Positions 35,445 to 44,560 of a stretch of DNA of 64,000 nt are shown here, piece by piece (position 1 is the first letter of the stretch; each line of letters starts with the position of its first letter). A program made the translations under genes and the position numbers. Origin of the DNA: Hoylesella loescheii DSM 19665 = JCM 12249 = ATCC 15930 (GTDB taxonomy: Bacteria > Bacteroidota > Bacteroidia > Bacteroidales > Bacteroidaceae); NCBI RefSeq assembly GCF_000378085.1, contig NZ_KB899212.1, positions 62,001 to 126,000 on the forward strand, given 5' to 3'. The notes under the pieces were generated by a model, which was not told the origin of the DNA, searched no databases, and worked only from the letters and a program-made list of their open reading frames with translations.

Positions 35445-38207
35445 TTATCGTTTAATAAACATTTGCGTATGATTGCCTTTGCTGGTGTGCACGGTAAGCT
35501 TGTAAGTGCCAGGATGCAGCTTAGAAAGGTCTAATTTGGCAACGTTGTTCTTGTCGGGAGTTACGGTAGCCTCCATCACTTGTTCGCCTACGGTAGAACT
35601 GATAACGAACTCTGCTTGTGTAACTTCGGGGTTCAGCAGGGCGTTAATGTCTTTCTTTGCAGGGATTGGATAGACGGCATAGACGGGTGCCGACTTTCTT
35701 TCAACGACGCGAATTTGGAACGAACCATCGGAAGAAGTTTGGCGGCCATCTGATGCAAGCACGTTAACACGTGTGATGCCTCTAGCCAAGGGTTTAATTT
35801 GAAGTTGGTCGTTGTTGACTTGAACCGAAGCAATGCCGCTGTTTGAAACATTGGCTTTGTAAGAAAGCTCACTGCTGCCACTATTTGAATAATGGCCTTT
35901 TAGGGAGATATTCATGGGTCCTTCGTCTAAGCCAATGATGTAGTTGTCGAATGTTTTCTCCAACTTAGGAGGCATGTACTTGACGATTTTGAACGTAAAG
36001 CTCTTTTCCGACTTCGCCCCAAGGTCGTCTGTGAGAACAAACGTGCAGGTATAGCTACCTGCTTGCAACACGGGAACGAGGTTAACGGTTACGGTGGCTT
36101 GGTTTAATTTGTACGATACGCCTTTGATTTCGCCAGTAGCCTTTATCTCCCATTTATGTCCGTCGGGGTCGGCCACTTTGAAACTGAACGTTTTCCTCTC
36201 GTTGTTGTTCAGTTCGATAACTCCTTCGGGGAAGTCTGTCACTTCTGGAGCATGGTTGAGTTTGGTTGTACATTTCTGAATGGTAGGTGCTGAAATGTTC
36301 CCCCAACGGTCAACAGCCACCACAGCCACGCTATATGCTTGGTTGTCTTTCAGCTCATCGAAAGTGAGTCTAAGCGTTTCACCCAAGCTATGGCCCATAC
36401 CATTAACTTCCTTGTAGTTCATGCCTTTGAGGCTCTCGGCTGTTAGGTCGTTAGGACTGATGTATAAGCGATAGAACGCCGCAGTTTTATCCTCGTCTTT
36501 CGCAACGCTCCATTCTACTGTGATGTCTACAAAGTTGGGAGTAAGCGTGAGCGTACCAACCTTTTCGGGTGCAATCTTTGTGTCTGACTCGAAAGCAGCC
36601 TCGGCATCAATATATCCCTTGCCAAGTTTCCCTTTATAACCAGGGTTTAGCTCGTCGATGTTGAAAGGTCTGTATGCCGTAATTAAACGAGATTTCAACT
36701 CGTCGTTGGTGAAACCTTGCCTGCCAAAGTAGGATGCGATGAGCGCAGCAATGCCCGAAACATGCGGACAAGCCATTGATGTGCCTTGGAAAAATGCATA
36801 ACCCGAAGGCACTTTGCTCTTAGGTACGGTACTTAAAACACCGCCTTCTGTGCCGAAAGTGTCTTGGTCGCCGCCTGGTGCCATAATCGTAACCCAATCG
36901 GCATAGTTGCTAAAACTAGCTTTAGTGAAGTCCCATGCCATGGCAGAAACTGAAACCACAGGCGCATAACAGGCAGGATAGGCCGAGAACTCTTTGTTTT
37001 CGTTACCTGCTGCAAAGATAACCACACCGCCTTTCATCGGTGAATTGGCGCGTTGTTGTCCGTTAGCGTCGCATCCCGCCATCTTAATGAAGTAGTCGAT
37101 GGCTTCTTTTAGCAGTTTGGGCATTGCCGTAACGCCTGCCGATGACGAGTATCCCCAAGAGTTTTGGCAGATAACAGCACCGTTGTCTGCCGCATATTTA
37201 ATGGCGGCAGCTCCATCTCCTTGCTCGTCTTTACCTCTAAAAATCTGGCAACTCATCAGTCGCACGCCACTGCCAGCCGTTCCGTTTCCGCCTGCTACGC
37301 CTGCAACACCCTTTCCGTTGTTGTTTCGTGCGGCGACAGTACCAGCAACGTGTGTGCCGTGACCTTCGTTATCGGGTTGGATAGTACCGCCAACCACGTC
37401 TTTTGCTTCCACAAAGTTGTAGCCGTAAACATCGTCAACAAAGCCGTTGCCGTCGTCGTCTACACCAGTCTGTCCGTTCTTTTCCTTCTCGTTGATATAG
37501 AGATTATCCACCAAGTCTTCGTGTGTAATGTCGATACCACCGTCTACAATGGCAACGATAACATTGTTTTTACCCGTGGTGTACTTCTCCCAAACAGGCT
37601 TGAGGTTACAGTCGGCCCCTTTCTTTGCACGTGGGCTTACCGAACCGTCATTGTAATAATGCCACTGCTTGCCCAAGAGTGGGTCGTTAAAGGCCGAGGC
37701 TGTGGGTTGATTTCTTGTTTGTGGGGTTGAACCTGTATAGGGTTTAGCCGTAAATTTGGGGTTTGCGATGGGCAGAACACGTTCTGCATATTCTATTCCG
37801 CTTACCTTATTAAACTGCTGCAACACCTCGCCAACGTCTTTGTTTTCGTCGAAATAGATGGTATACCATCGGTCTAGCCCCTCGGCTATGGTGCGTTCCT
37901 CGTAGATTCCTGCGGGCTTAAAGACCCTCTCCATTTTATAAGCGCCCGAGAATTTCATGGCCGACGACATGGCCGAAGGCACACTTTGCATCTCTACATT
38001 GCCCTTAGCAGAAGCGGGCATGGCCTCGTTGGCTCCCTTTTCCAACTTTACGTTGATGCGACCCTTTACTGCAAAGATGTCCTTATCAATGATAACAGAA
38101 CGCGTTTTGGAGTTGGCCGTGTCCAAATCCAAGTTTTCTTGGCACGATGTAGTGAGCATCAAACCCGAGATTGCACACGCACATATATATATAATAGTTC
38201 TTTTCAT
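35445..38207 (-). CDS. S8 subtilisin-like peptidase with T9SS C-terminal domain
   Basis: A 920-residue surface peptidase. The N-terminus is a lipobox (LTTSC, C22). Residues about 40-150 form a propeptide/inhibitor-like region. The catalytic domain spans about 175-540 with D222 (VAIVDGGID), H283 (GHGTHVAGT), the oxyanion N402 (FAAGNEN) and S477 (GTSMACPHVSG). Then come an FnIII-like domain (about 548-655), a cadherin-like domain (about 656-745) and another beta domain. The last ~75 residues (VYPIPAKKDI to THSKGNHTQMFIKR) are a type A T9SS sorting domain. A lipoprotein signal together with such a domain is unusual. It sits mid-operon, 17 bp after a BACON lipoprotein gene. Confidence 0.92.
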   Translation of the reverse strand: MKRTIIYICACAISGLMLTTSCQENLDLDTANSKTRSVIIDKDIFAVKGRINVKLEKGANEAMPASAKGNVEMQSVPSAMSSAMKFSGAYKMERVFKPAGIYEERTIAEGLDRWYTIYFDENKDVGEVLQQFNKVSGIEYAERVLPIANPKFTAKPYTGSTPQTRNQPTASAFNDPLLGKQWHYYNDGSVSPRAKKGADCNLKPVWEKYTTGKNNVIVAIVDGGIDITHEDLVDNLYINEKEKNGQTGVDDDGNGFVDDVYGYNFVEAKDVVGGTIQPDNEGHGTHVAGTVAARNNNGKGVAGVAGGNGTAGSGVRLMSCQIFRGKDEQGDGAAAIKYAADNGAVICQNSWGYSSSAGVTAMPKLLKEAIDYFIKMAGCDANGQQRANSPMKGGVVIFAAGNENKEFSAYPACYAPVVSVSAMAWDFTKASFSNYADWVTIMAPGGDQDTFGTEGGVLSTVPKSKVPSGYAFFQGTSMACPHVSGIAALIASYFGRQGFTNDELKSRLITAYRPFNIDELNPGYKGKLGKGYIDAEAAFESDTKIAPEKVGTLTLTPNFVDITVEWSVAKDEDKTAAFYRLYISPNDLTAESLKGMNYKEVNGMGHSLGETLRLTFDELKDNQAYSVAVVAVDRWGNISAPTIQKCTTKLNHAPEVTDFPEGVIELNNNERKTFSFKVADPDGHKWEIKATGEIKGVSYKLNQATVTVNLVPVLQAGSYTCTFVLTDDLGAKSEKSFTFKIVKYMPPKLEKTFDNYIIGLDEGPMNISLKGHYSNSGSSELSYKANVSNSGIASVQVNNDQLQIKPLARGITRVNVLASDGRQTSSDGSFQIRVVERKSAPVYAVYPIPAKKDINALLNPEVTQAEFVISSTVGEQVMEATVTPDKNNVAKLDLSKLHPGTYKLTVHTSKGNHTQMFIKR

Positions 38208-38224
38208 AACTATTCCTTTCAGTA

Positions 38225-39829
38225 TTATTTCCTTGGATTGTGTTTTTTAAGCATGCTCTCTATCTTTTCCATCCTGTCTTGCTTGCTTCCAGCGAAGACA
38301 TTCTTCTTATAAAGCACGCTTATTTGCATCACAGGCTGTCCGTTGTTTACATCGGCAAATTTCGCTCCCGAGATAGCTAATGTAAGGTAATCAGAGCGAC
38401 GAGCATAGACATGATGCTTGCCATTGTAGCCTACGAACTCAAAGTTGTTCGACGTAAGAAGCTTATCAAACTCGCGCGTAACGAACCATTCTCTGCCGTG
38501 TCGCCATATACCCAAGTTTGGTTGGCTAAAACTTAGACTGTATTGTTCAACACTTCCCACCATGTCTTGTGGGGCGGGGTTGTCTCCGCCACGAGTGAAG
38601 AAGAAGTAAGTGCGTGTTACCAGCAGCGGGTCGGTGGTTTTATAGGCGATGGCCTCAATCTCCCTGTTCTTAGAAACCTGCCTTGTTACCTCCTCGCTGT
38701 TTTGTGCGGCTTCGTAATCTTCCACGTCGCCCACCTTCTTATCTGCCTTGTTCAATAGTGCGAGCGGGCCAAGCTCAAGCGTTTTGAACGTTTCATAGTC
38801 CTTATCTTGTATGTGCATTTGGTAGAAGAACAACACCACACTGTTGTTTTTCTCCATAATGTCGACATCCATCGTTATCAGCTCTTGCTTGTTTACGTAG
38901 TGGTTAGGGTCTTTCGTGTCTCTTTCGTAGCCGTTGGCCTTTACGAAATCTTGGAAGGCCTGTGTGCGAACAGCGTCCACGCCTTCCTTAACCAGCGAGC
39001 GAGTGAAGATGCGGGTGGGTGCAGAATACTGCGTATCGTGAACATAGAACACCTCTTTGAACAAGGGCGAAGACGTCTTGAAGATGTAACTTTCTTCGTA
39101 TAAACCGCCTTGTGGGTCGGGTGCGCCATACTCTTTCAATATACTTCCGCGACGATATTCAAAGTCCATCATCTTATGCAGACTGAAAGGCGTGCCTGGA
39201 TTGCATGCCAAGATAAAGGTCGATACGCCTGGTTGCTTCACAACCACTTCGCTATTCTTCCCAGCATGACTAATGATGAGCTTTATCGTCCTTTCCGTTG
39301 AACCATAGTTTGGCTTTGAAATAAATTTCAAAGCGTGCTTCTTCTTCACGATTTCCAACCATTCGGGCTTTTCGCTTTGTTGCAAATCATACAAGCTACT
39401 CTCGATATTTACGTCTACGGTAGTAGTTCCGCCAGCCTGTGGCAACACCAGTTCGCCATTGGCGATGTTTAATGAAACGTCGGCTGCACTTTGGTTTACC
39501 ATGATTTTTTCAACGGTCAGACCGCCATCTACAAGGATATGGCTGCTTCTTTCGGCGCCACTCGTGTTGGCGTCTACCTTTACGATAATCTCGTTTCCGT
39601 TTTGCGTGAGATGCACCCACGGCTTAGGTGTCGTGGCAAACCATTCTTTGCAGTTTGTGGTTACGGTTATGGTCTTTTCGCCCACTTGGTTAGCGAACTT
39701 TATTTCCTTATCCGAGACACTCAGTTGCGGCTGTTCGAAGTCGTTGCTCTTGGTACATCCCACCGCCATTGCCACCATTAGGCACATTGCGGAGAGCTGC
39801 AACAGCTTATATAAGTTTATTATACGCAT
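38225..39829 (-). CDS. Double-BACON lipoprotein, copy 2
   Basis: A 534-residue lipoprotein (lipobox ..VGC, C25). Two BACON domains follow (about residues 30-115 and 118-205; motifs ISVSDKEIKFANQVGEKTITVTT-like and ELVLPQAGGTTTVDVNIESS). Residues about 205-534 form a larger domain shared with the neighbouring gene product: FILACNPGTPFSLHKMMDFEYRRGS, then LGIWRHGREWFVTREFDKLL, then HHVYARRSDYLTLAISG. BACON domains are carbohydrate- or mucin-binding immunoglobulin-like modules. The C-terminal domain is not recognised. It is a paralogue of the next upstream gene. Confidence 0.8.
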   Translation of the reverse strand: MRIINLYKLLQLSAMCLMVAMAVGCTKSNDFEQPQLSVSDKEIKFANQVGEKTITVTTNCKEWFATTPKPWVHLTQNGNEIIVKVDANTSGAERSSHILVDGGLTVEKIMVNQSAADVSLNIANGELVLPQAGGTTTVDVNIESSLYDLQQSEKPEWLEIVKKKHALKFISKPNYGSTERTIKLIISHAGKNSEVVVKQPGVSTFILACNPGTPFSLHKMMDFEYRRGSILKEYGAPDPQGGLYEESYIFKTSSPLFKEVFYVHDTQYSAPTRIFTRSLVKEGVDAVRTQAFQDFVKANGYERDTKDPNHYVNKQELITMDVDIMEKNNSVVLFFYQMHIQDKDYETFKTLELGPLALLNKADKKVGDVEDYEAAQNSEEVTRQVSKNREIEAIAYKTTDPLLVTRTYFFFTRGGDNPAPQDMVGSVEQYSLSFSQPNLGIWRHGREWFVTREFDKLLTSNNFEFVGYNGKHHVYARRSDYLTLAISGAKFADVNNGQPVMQISVLYKKNVFAGSKQDRMEKIESMLKKHNPRK

Positions 39830-39865
39830 GTCGAATAAAATTTAAGTAAGGTATAACCGCTTATA

Positions 39866-41485
39866 TTAAAACTTCAACGCATTTTGTGCATTCAGCATGT
39901 TTTGCATCATCTTCTCTTGTGCCTTCACTGCTTTGCTGCCTGCACCCGATACGGATGGGTCGTAGTTATAAAGCAAAGCCAGAACAGGCACGTTGTTGTC
40001 TGCTACGCGTGTAACGGCAATGAGCAGGTGGTCGTGTTGGCGAACAAAGAAGTGGGTGCTGCCAGAAGAGCGTAAGAACGAGAACCCTTCCTCTCCAAGT
40101 TTTTTCTGAAACTCGTTCGTTACCAGCCATTTGTTGCCATATTTCCATAGTCCAAGACTCACGTCTTTAAAGAGTAGGGCGCCAATCTGCACGCTTCCAA
40201 GCTTATCAGGAGTCTTTCCGTTCTTGTCTGTTGTGTAGAAAAGGTGAATACGGCTGTAAGCGTCTGATGGGCCAGGCGTACCTTTCAGCGTGTATTGAAG
40301 TTGCGAAACCTCGGTCTTCTTATGCTCGTTAAAGCTGCGTTCTTCCTCTTTGCTCCCTGCGTTAGCTTCGTATTGCTCCACTTGGGCTATCTTCACTTCG
40401 TCTTTTTGCAACAGTTCGAGGGGATAGAAAGGTATCTTGTCGAACGTCTTATATTCGCCAACCTGTTTCACTATGGGTTTAAATGTCAGGTTCACGCCTT
40501 GATTTCCGGGCTTTTCGGAGATGTAAACCTTCAGCGAAAGCAGTGCTTTCTCGTTCACGTACTCCTTGTTCGATGCCGAATTGCTGCGTACATAGCCGTT
40601 GTCGGTAAGGAATTTCTCGAACGCCTTGTCCTTTGCGGCTTCCACAGCCGTAGTTCCGTCGCCGATACAGATAATCTGCGAAGGCGTGACACCATCAGGA
40701 CTGCAATACTGTATCAATGTAAATACGGGCGAGGGGGTAATGAATGTGTAGGTTTCTTCAAGTCCATAGGATGGCATCGCTGTTTGATATTCGCGCAAAT
40801 AGCTACCACGACCAACTTCGTACTCCATAATCTTATGGGCATCTTGCGGCATTCCCGGGTTGATGGGAAGGATAAAACGTTGAATACCCGATTGTGTTAC
40901 GGTGATTTCACGGGTTTCGGCGCCACTCTTTGCATACAATTTCACTTCACGGTTTAGGTAAGTGTCATTGCGTTCGGCCACCAATTTAATTTCCTCATCG
41001 TGCTTGAAAATCTTTAGCCAGCTAACTTCTTCGCTGGGCGTAACCTCGTAAACCGACGAATTTGTTGTAACGTCAACAATCTTTTCACCGCCCATTTGGG
41101 GTAGATAGATGGCAGTTGGCACAACTTCGAGCGTTACGTCGGCTGCACTTTGCCTTACTTCAACCTTTCCCGTAGCGCCATTGGCATTCACCAGCACATA
41201 GCTTGTGCGTTCTGCACCCATCTTATTCTCGGCCACTTTCACTTTCAGAACATTCCCGTCTTGAACAAGCGACAGCCATTCGCCTTCTTGTGGAGAAGAG
41301 GCAACCCAATTACTCTGGTTGGTTGTTATGCTAATGTTTCTTTCACCCACTCCTCTGTCAAAAGTGACAGTGTTTTCTGAAAGAACCAATGTGGGCAATT
41401 CAAATTCATCTTCCTTTGCGCACGACAGCAAACAAAGAAGCATTGCACCAATAAATAAGTGTAAGGTAGTCTTTTTAAAGTCCAT
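39866..41485 (-). CDS. Double-BACON lipoprotein, copy 1 (first gene of operon)
   Basis: A 539-residue lipoprotein (lipobox LLSC, C22), paralogous to the protein encoded at 38225-39829 along its full length. Two BACON domains (about residues 28-110 and 112-200: LVLSENTVTFDRGVGERNISITTNQS, AIYLPQMGGEKIVDVTTNSS) precede the shared C-terminal domain (FILPINPGMPQDAHKIMEYEVGRGS, then LGLWKYGNKWLVTNEFQKKL, then HFFVRQHDHLLIAV). The ATG at 41485 is preferred to a TTG three codons earlier. A consensus promoter lies about 140 bp upstream, so this starts the five-gene operon. Confidence 0.8.
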   Translation of the reverse strand: MDFKKTTLHLFIGAMLLCLLSCAKEDEFELPTLVLSENTVTFDRGVGERNISITTNQSNWVASSPQEGEWLSLVQDGNVLKVKVAENKMGAERTSYVLVNANGATGKVEVRQSAADVTLEVVPTAIYLPQMGGEKIVDVTTNSSVYEVTPSEEVSWLKIFKHDEEIKLVAERNDTYLNREVKLYAKSGAETREITVTQSGIQRFILPINPGMPQDAHKIMEYEVGRGSYLREYQTAMPSYGLEETYTFITPSPVFTLIQYCSPDGVTPSQIICIGDGTTAVEAAKDKAFEKFLTDNGYVRSNSASNKEYVNEKALLSLKVYISEKPGNQGVNLTFKPIVKQVGEYKTFDKIPFYPLELLQKDEVKIAQVEQYEANAGSKEEERSFNEHKKTEVSQLQYTLKGTPGPSDAYSRIHLFYTTDKNGKTPDKLGSVQIGALLFKDVSLGLWKYGNKWLVTNEFQKKLGEEGFSFLRSSGSTHFFVRQHDHLLIAVTRVADNNVPVLALLYNYDPSVSGAGSKAVKAQEKMMQNMLNAQNALKF

Positions 41486-41624
41486 ACTCGTCAACGTTTT
41501 GTTGGGTAAATATTATATGTAAAACTAGAATTCTATTCTGAAAAGAAAGTGCGACTTCTGTATATAATATGAATAAAGATTTTAAGCTGTACTGACAATC
41601 TTAAAATATGCTTAACTTACCCTG

Positions 41625-41658
41625 CAAAAGTACTAAGAGAACGAGGATATGGAACAAA
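41625..41658 (-). promoter_or_regulatory. Promoter of the BACON-S8-PorV/Q operon
   Basis: On the minus strand TTTG (41658-41655), a 22-bp spacer and TACTTTTG (41632-41625). This predicts a leader of about 130 nt. Confidence 0.6.
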
Positions 41659-41712
41659 CACAAGGGTTAAAATGTGCAAATTAGGGCATCGCCATTTGTA
41701 GGTATTTTTCAA

Positions 41713-41756
41713 TAAAAGAAACGGGTTTGCAAGGCCTATTCCTTGCAAACCCGTTT
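41713..41756 (-). terminator. tig terminator
   Basis: A perfect 16-bp stem (AAACGGGTTTGCAAGG / CCTTGCAAACCCGTTT, 6-nt loop), followed on the minus strand by CTTTTATTG. It lies about 80 bp after the tig stop codon. Confidence 0.85.
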
Positions 41757-41835
41757 GTGATATATTGTTGATAGCGACAAACGTACCTTGTTTTTAGGGG
41801 GTAAAACGTTTTCGCAACAATTAGGTAGTGCGCGT

Positions 41836-43197
41836 TTATTTCTTTGCGTCTTCTTCCATCATCTTGTTGAAATCGTCGAGCGAAACCTTCTTCTTTTTCA
41901 GTTTCACCACCTTCTTCAATGCTTCCACGAGCTTGTTTTCAACAGCGCGGTCAACAAAGCCGTCGAGTGTTTCGCGGTTTTTGAGCATCTCGCGGGCATA
42001 GTTGTCCACAGTTTCGTCGGGCAGATTGCTCATTCCGTATTGTGCAAACTGAATGCGTGCTTGCAGGCGAGCGGCATCAAGTACGTCGTCGTCGTTCACT
42101 TTCACGTCGTTGGCTTTAACCAGACGCTCCTTAATAAGGTGCCATTTCAGTTCTTCAAGACTAGCATCGAACTTCTCGTCAACCTCTTTTGCGTCTTTCA
42201 CTTTCGTGCGCATCACACGTTTGAGCATCTCTTCGGGGAACACGAGCTTACCCACCTTCTTCTCGCAGTAGGCACGCAGGTCTTGAATGAGTTTAAACTC
42301 GCTGTTGCTAACCAGCTGATTGGCGATGCCTTCGGCTATTTTCGAGCGGAAGTCAGCCTCGTCTTTCACTGCGCCTTCACCGTAAATGGCATCGAAAAGC
42401 TCTTGGTTTACGGGCGCTTTGGCGTAGCGGGTAATCTCCAAAACGTGGAAAGCGAAGTCAGAATCAACGTTGGCAGCTTCTTCTTTGCTGATACCCAGCA
42501 TCGACGAAACCTCTATTTCGCTCTCGGGGAAGGCCTTTTTGGGGTTGAACACAACCACCTGACCACGCTTCAAGCCTTTAAATAGTTTCTTTTGGTCGTC
42601 TACCTTGATGTATTCGGGCATCAACACGGCGCCTTCTTTCACGATACCGCCCTCTTTTTCGCTGCCGTCGGCGTTCAATTCTTTCATGTCGCCCTTCAGC
42701 ATGTCTTTGGCTTGGTATTTTTCCACTTGTTCATACTTGCCCGCACGCGAAGCAAACATGTCCACTTGTTCGTCTACCAGCTTGTCGTCAACGGTGATTT
42801 CGTAGTAGTCAAGCTTGTCTTTGTCCGTCAACTCGAGGTCAATTTCGGGAGCCACGGCAATGTCGAAGACGAAGGTATAGGGAGCAGGTTTCGCGAGATC
42901 TTGTGCCTCTTGCTTTGCAGAAGGCAGCGGTTCGCCCAAGAATTGTATGTTGTTGTCTTTTAGATAGCTATAAATCGTTTCGCCAACAAGCTTGTTCAGC
43001 TCGTCCATCTTCACCTGTTCGCCCACTTGTTTTTTAATCAGTGACAGGGGAGCTTGCCCAGGACGGAAACCGGGAATGTTGGCTTTCTTGCGATAGTCTT
43101 TGAGCGTTTTCTCCACTTTCTCGTTGTAGTCGGCCTCTTCTACGACGATGGTAAGCTGGCCATTCACCTTATCGGCGTTTTCAAATGAAATCTTCAT
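41836..43197 (-). CDS. tig: Trigger factor (ribosome-associated chaperone)
   Basis: A 453-residue chaperone that binds nascent chains at the ribosome exit. The ribosome-binding signature is present as NIPGFRPGQAPLSLIKKQVGEQV (residues about 39-61). The middle segment corresponds to the peptidyl-prolyl isomerase-like region (about 160-245, KLFKGLKRGQVVVFNPKKAFPESEIEVSSMLG), which in Bacteroidota is divergent. The C-terminal helical arms follow and the protein ends in a basic/acidic tail. Single-gene transcript. Confidence 0.93.
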   Translation of the reverse strand: MKISFENADKVNGQLTIVVEEADYNEKVEKTLKDYRKKANIPGFRPGQAPLSLIKKQVGEQVKMDELNKLVGETIYSYLKDNNIQFLGEPLPSAKQEAQDLAKPAPYTFVFDIAVAPEIDLELTDKDKLDYYEITVDDKLVDEQVDMFASRAGKYEQVEKYQAKDMLKGDMKELNADGSEKEGGIVKEGAVLMPEYIKVDDQKKLFKGLKRGQVVVFNPKKAFPESEIEVSSMLGISKEEAANVDSDFAFHVLEITRYAKAPVNQELFDAIYGEGAVKDEADFRSKIAEGIANQLVSNSEFKLIQDLRAYCEKKVGKLVFPEEMLKRVMRTKVKDAKEVDEKFDASLEELKWHLIKERLVKANDVKVNDDDVLDAARLQARIQFAQYGMSNLPDETVDNYAREMLKNRETLDGFVDRAVENKLVEALKKVVKLKKKKVSLDDFNKMMEEDAKK

Positions 43198-43380
43198 CTT
43201 CTATGTATTTATTGTTTTTGTTATCTTAATGTTCAAGTTTTGCAAGCTCAACTTCCTATAAGTAAGCGCGTTAAGGGTCTACGCCCGCTTTGTTTGTTAA
43301 GGGGTTGAAAGCCAATAACCTAGTTGTCTTTATGCTTGCTTTTGTTGCGAAAGTGATGTTCGCATGCCTACAATGAAGTG

Positions 43381-43388
43381 CAAAATTA
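43381..43388 (-). promoter_or_regulatory. Promoter -7 box of tig
   Basis: TAATTTTG on the minus strand, about 185 bp before the tig start. The -33 element is not clear. Confidence 0.5.
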
Positions 43389-43606
43389 CTTATTCTTGGC
43401 GTAATTACCTAATATATATGATGAAAAATGAGTTTTGCGGTGTTAGTCTGTGATGAAAATGTGGGGTAGGGTGGATGATTTGATGCGTGCCAGATGGGTG
43501 TGCGGCGGGCAAAACATGCCTTGAGCGTGCATGTATAAAAGTATGATGTAGGGCGATGGCTTTTTGATTTCTTTTCCAAATATTTTTCCATTACAGAATA
43601 ATTCCG

Positions 43607-43614
43607 TAATTTTG
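43607..43614 (+). promoter_or_regulatory. Possible promoter box upstream of the 43.9-kb gene
   Basis: TAATTTTG on the plus strand with only a weak -33 region. It lies 270 bp before the next annotated gene. A 51-codon frame (43628-43783) begins 13 bp after it. Confidence 0.35.
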
Positions 43615-43885
43615 TCTTTTCAAAGGTATGCTTGCTGCTGATGCAACATCTGTCTTGGCGCGCATCGTATCCTTCAAAAGGAGACATCTCGACGTGGTAA
43701 CCGACTGTTGCAAATACACCATGATTATGTTAGAGCTAAAGTTCTTGAACTTATTCGCTTTTGTTGCAAACCGCCCTGAATGAGAAACTTACAACTAGTT
43801 ACTAGTGAAAGGCTCAACGTAGGCGCAACTTATGAACTCGGTTTCTTTATAAATTTATAAACTTTAATTGATAATACCTTTTAGC

Positions 43886-44560
43886 ATGAAAAGTAAATTG
43901 TTTGTCGCTTTGCTGTTGTCGATGGTCTTTGTCGCATCGGCATGGGCAAAAGAACGCCCCGAAGTGAAGTGCATATTAACCCTTAACAGCGGTAAAACCG
44001 TTGAAGGGTGGTTCTTAAATGAAGGTTTTGGGACATACGGCCCCGATCGGTTGAAGAACGTTAACGAAATTACCATCACGCCGACGAAGGACGGTAAGAA
44101 CGGCATGACATATAGGGCCGACGACGTGAAGGTGCTTAAGTGCATTTACGAGAAAGACGGCAGCGAGAAAGAATACCGCTCGCTCTATGCCTTAAAGGCA
44201 ATGTCACGCCCGCTTAGCCTAAAGCCTTCCGGTCATAAGTTTTTCTGGTTGGTGGGCTATAAGGGGAAAAAAGTGATTGGCTTACTTTCTGATGCCGCGT
44301 TGGTTTTGCATGCAATGGACGTGCGCCTGGTAGAAACCGCAATGGCTTATAGCTATTGTGTGGAGGGCGACGATGTGGCCGTTACCTATTATGTGCCTTC
44401 GGGTGGCATCGACATAGCCTCTAAATCCCTGCTAGGAATACAGTTCGAACGCTTCCCCGAGATGGTGGATTATATCAAAAGCAAGGACTTCTCGGTAAAG
44501 GAAATGAAGAAAAGGCCCCTCGTCATGCTCGAAAAGCTTGACGGCTATATTGGGAAATAG
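43886..44560 (+). CDS. Exported protein of unknown function
   Basis: A 224-residue protein with a signal peptide (MKSKLFVALLLSMVFVASAWAKE). The start of the mature part (ERPEVKCILTLNSGKTVEGWFLNEGFGTYG) looks like a small beta-barrel domain of Sm/SH3 type, followed by a longer mixed region with ALKAMSRPLSLKPSGHKFFWLVGYKGKKVIGLLSD. No family is recognised with confidence. An in-frame TTG upstream was not used. It stands alone between tig and repeat DNA. Confidence 0.6.
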   Translation: MKSKLFVALLLSMVFVASAWAKERPEVKCILTLNSGKTVEGWFLNEGFGTYGPDRLKNVNEITITPTKDGKNGMTYRADDVKVLKCIYEKDGSEKEYRSLYALKAMSRPLSLKPSGHKFFWLVGYKGKKVIGLLSDAALVLHAMDVRLVETAMAYSYCVEGDDVAVTYYVPSGGIDIASKSLLGIQFERFPEMVDYIKSKDFSVKEMKKRPLVMLEKLDGYIGK

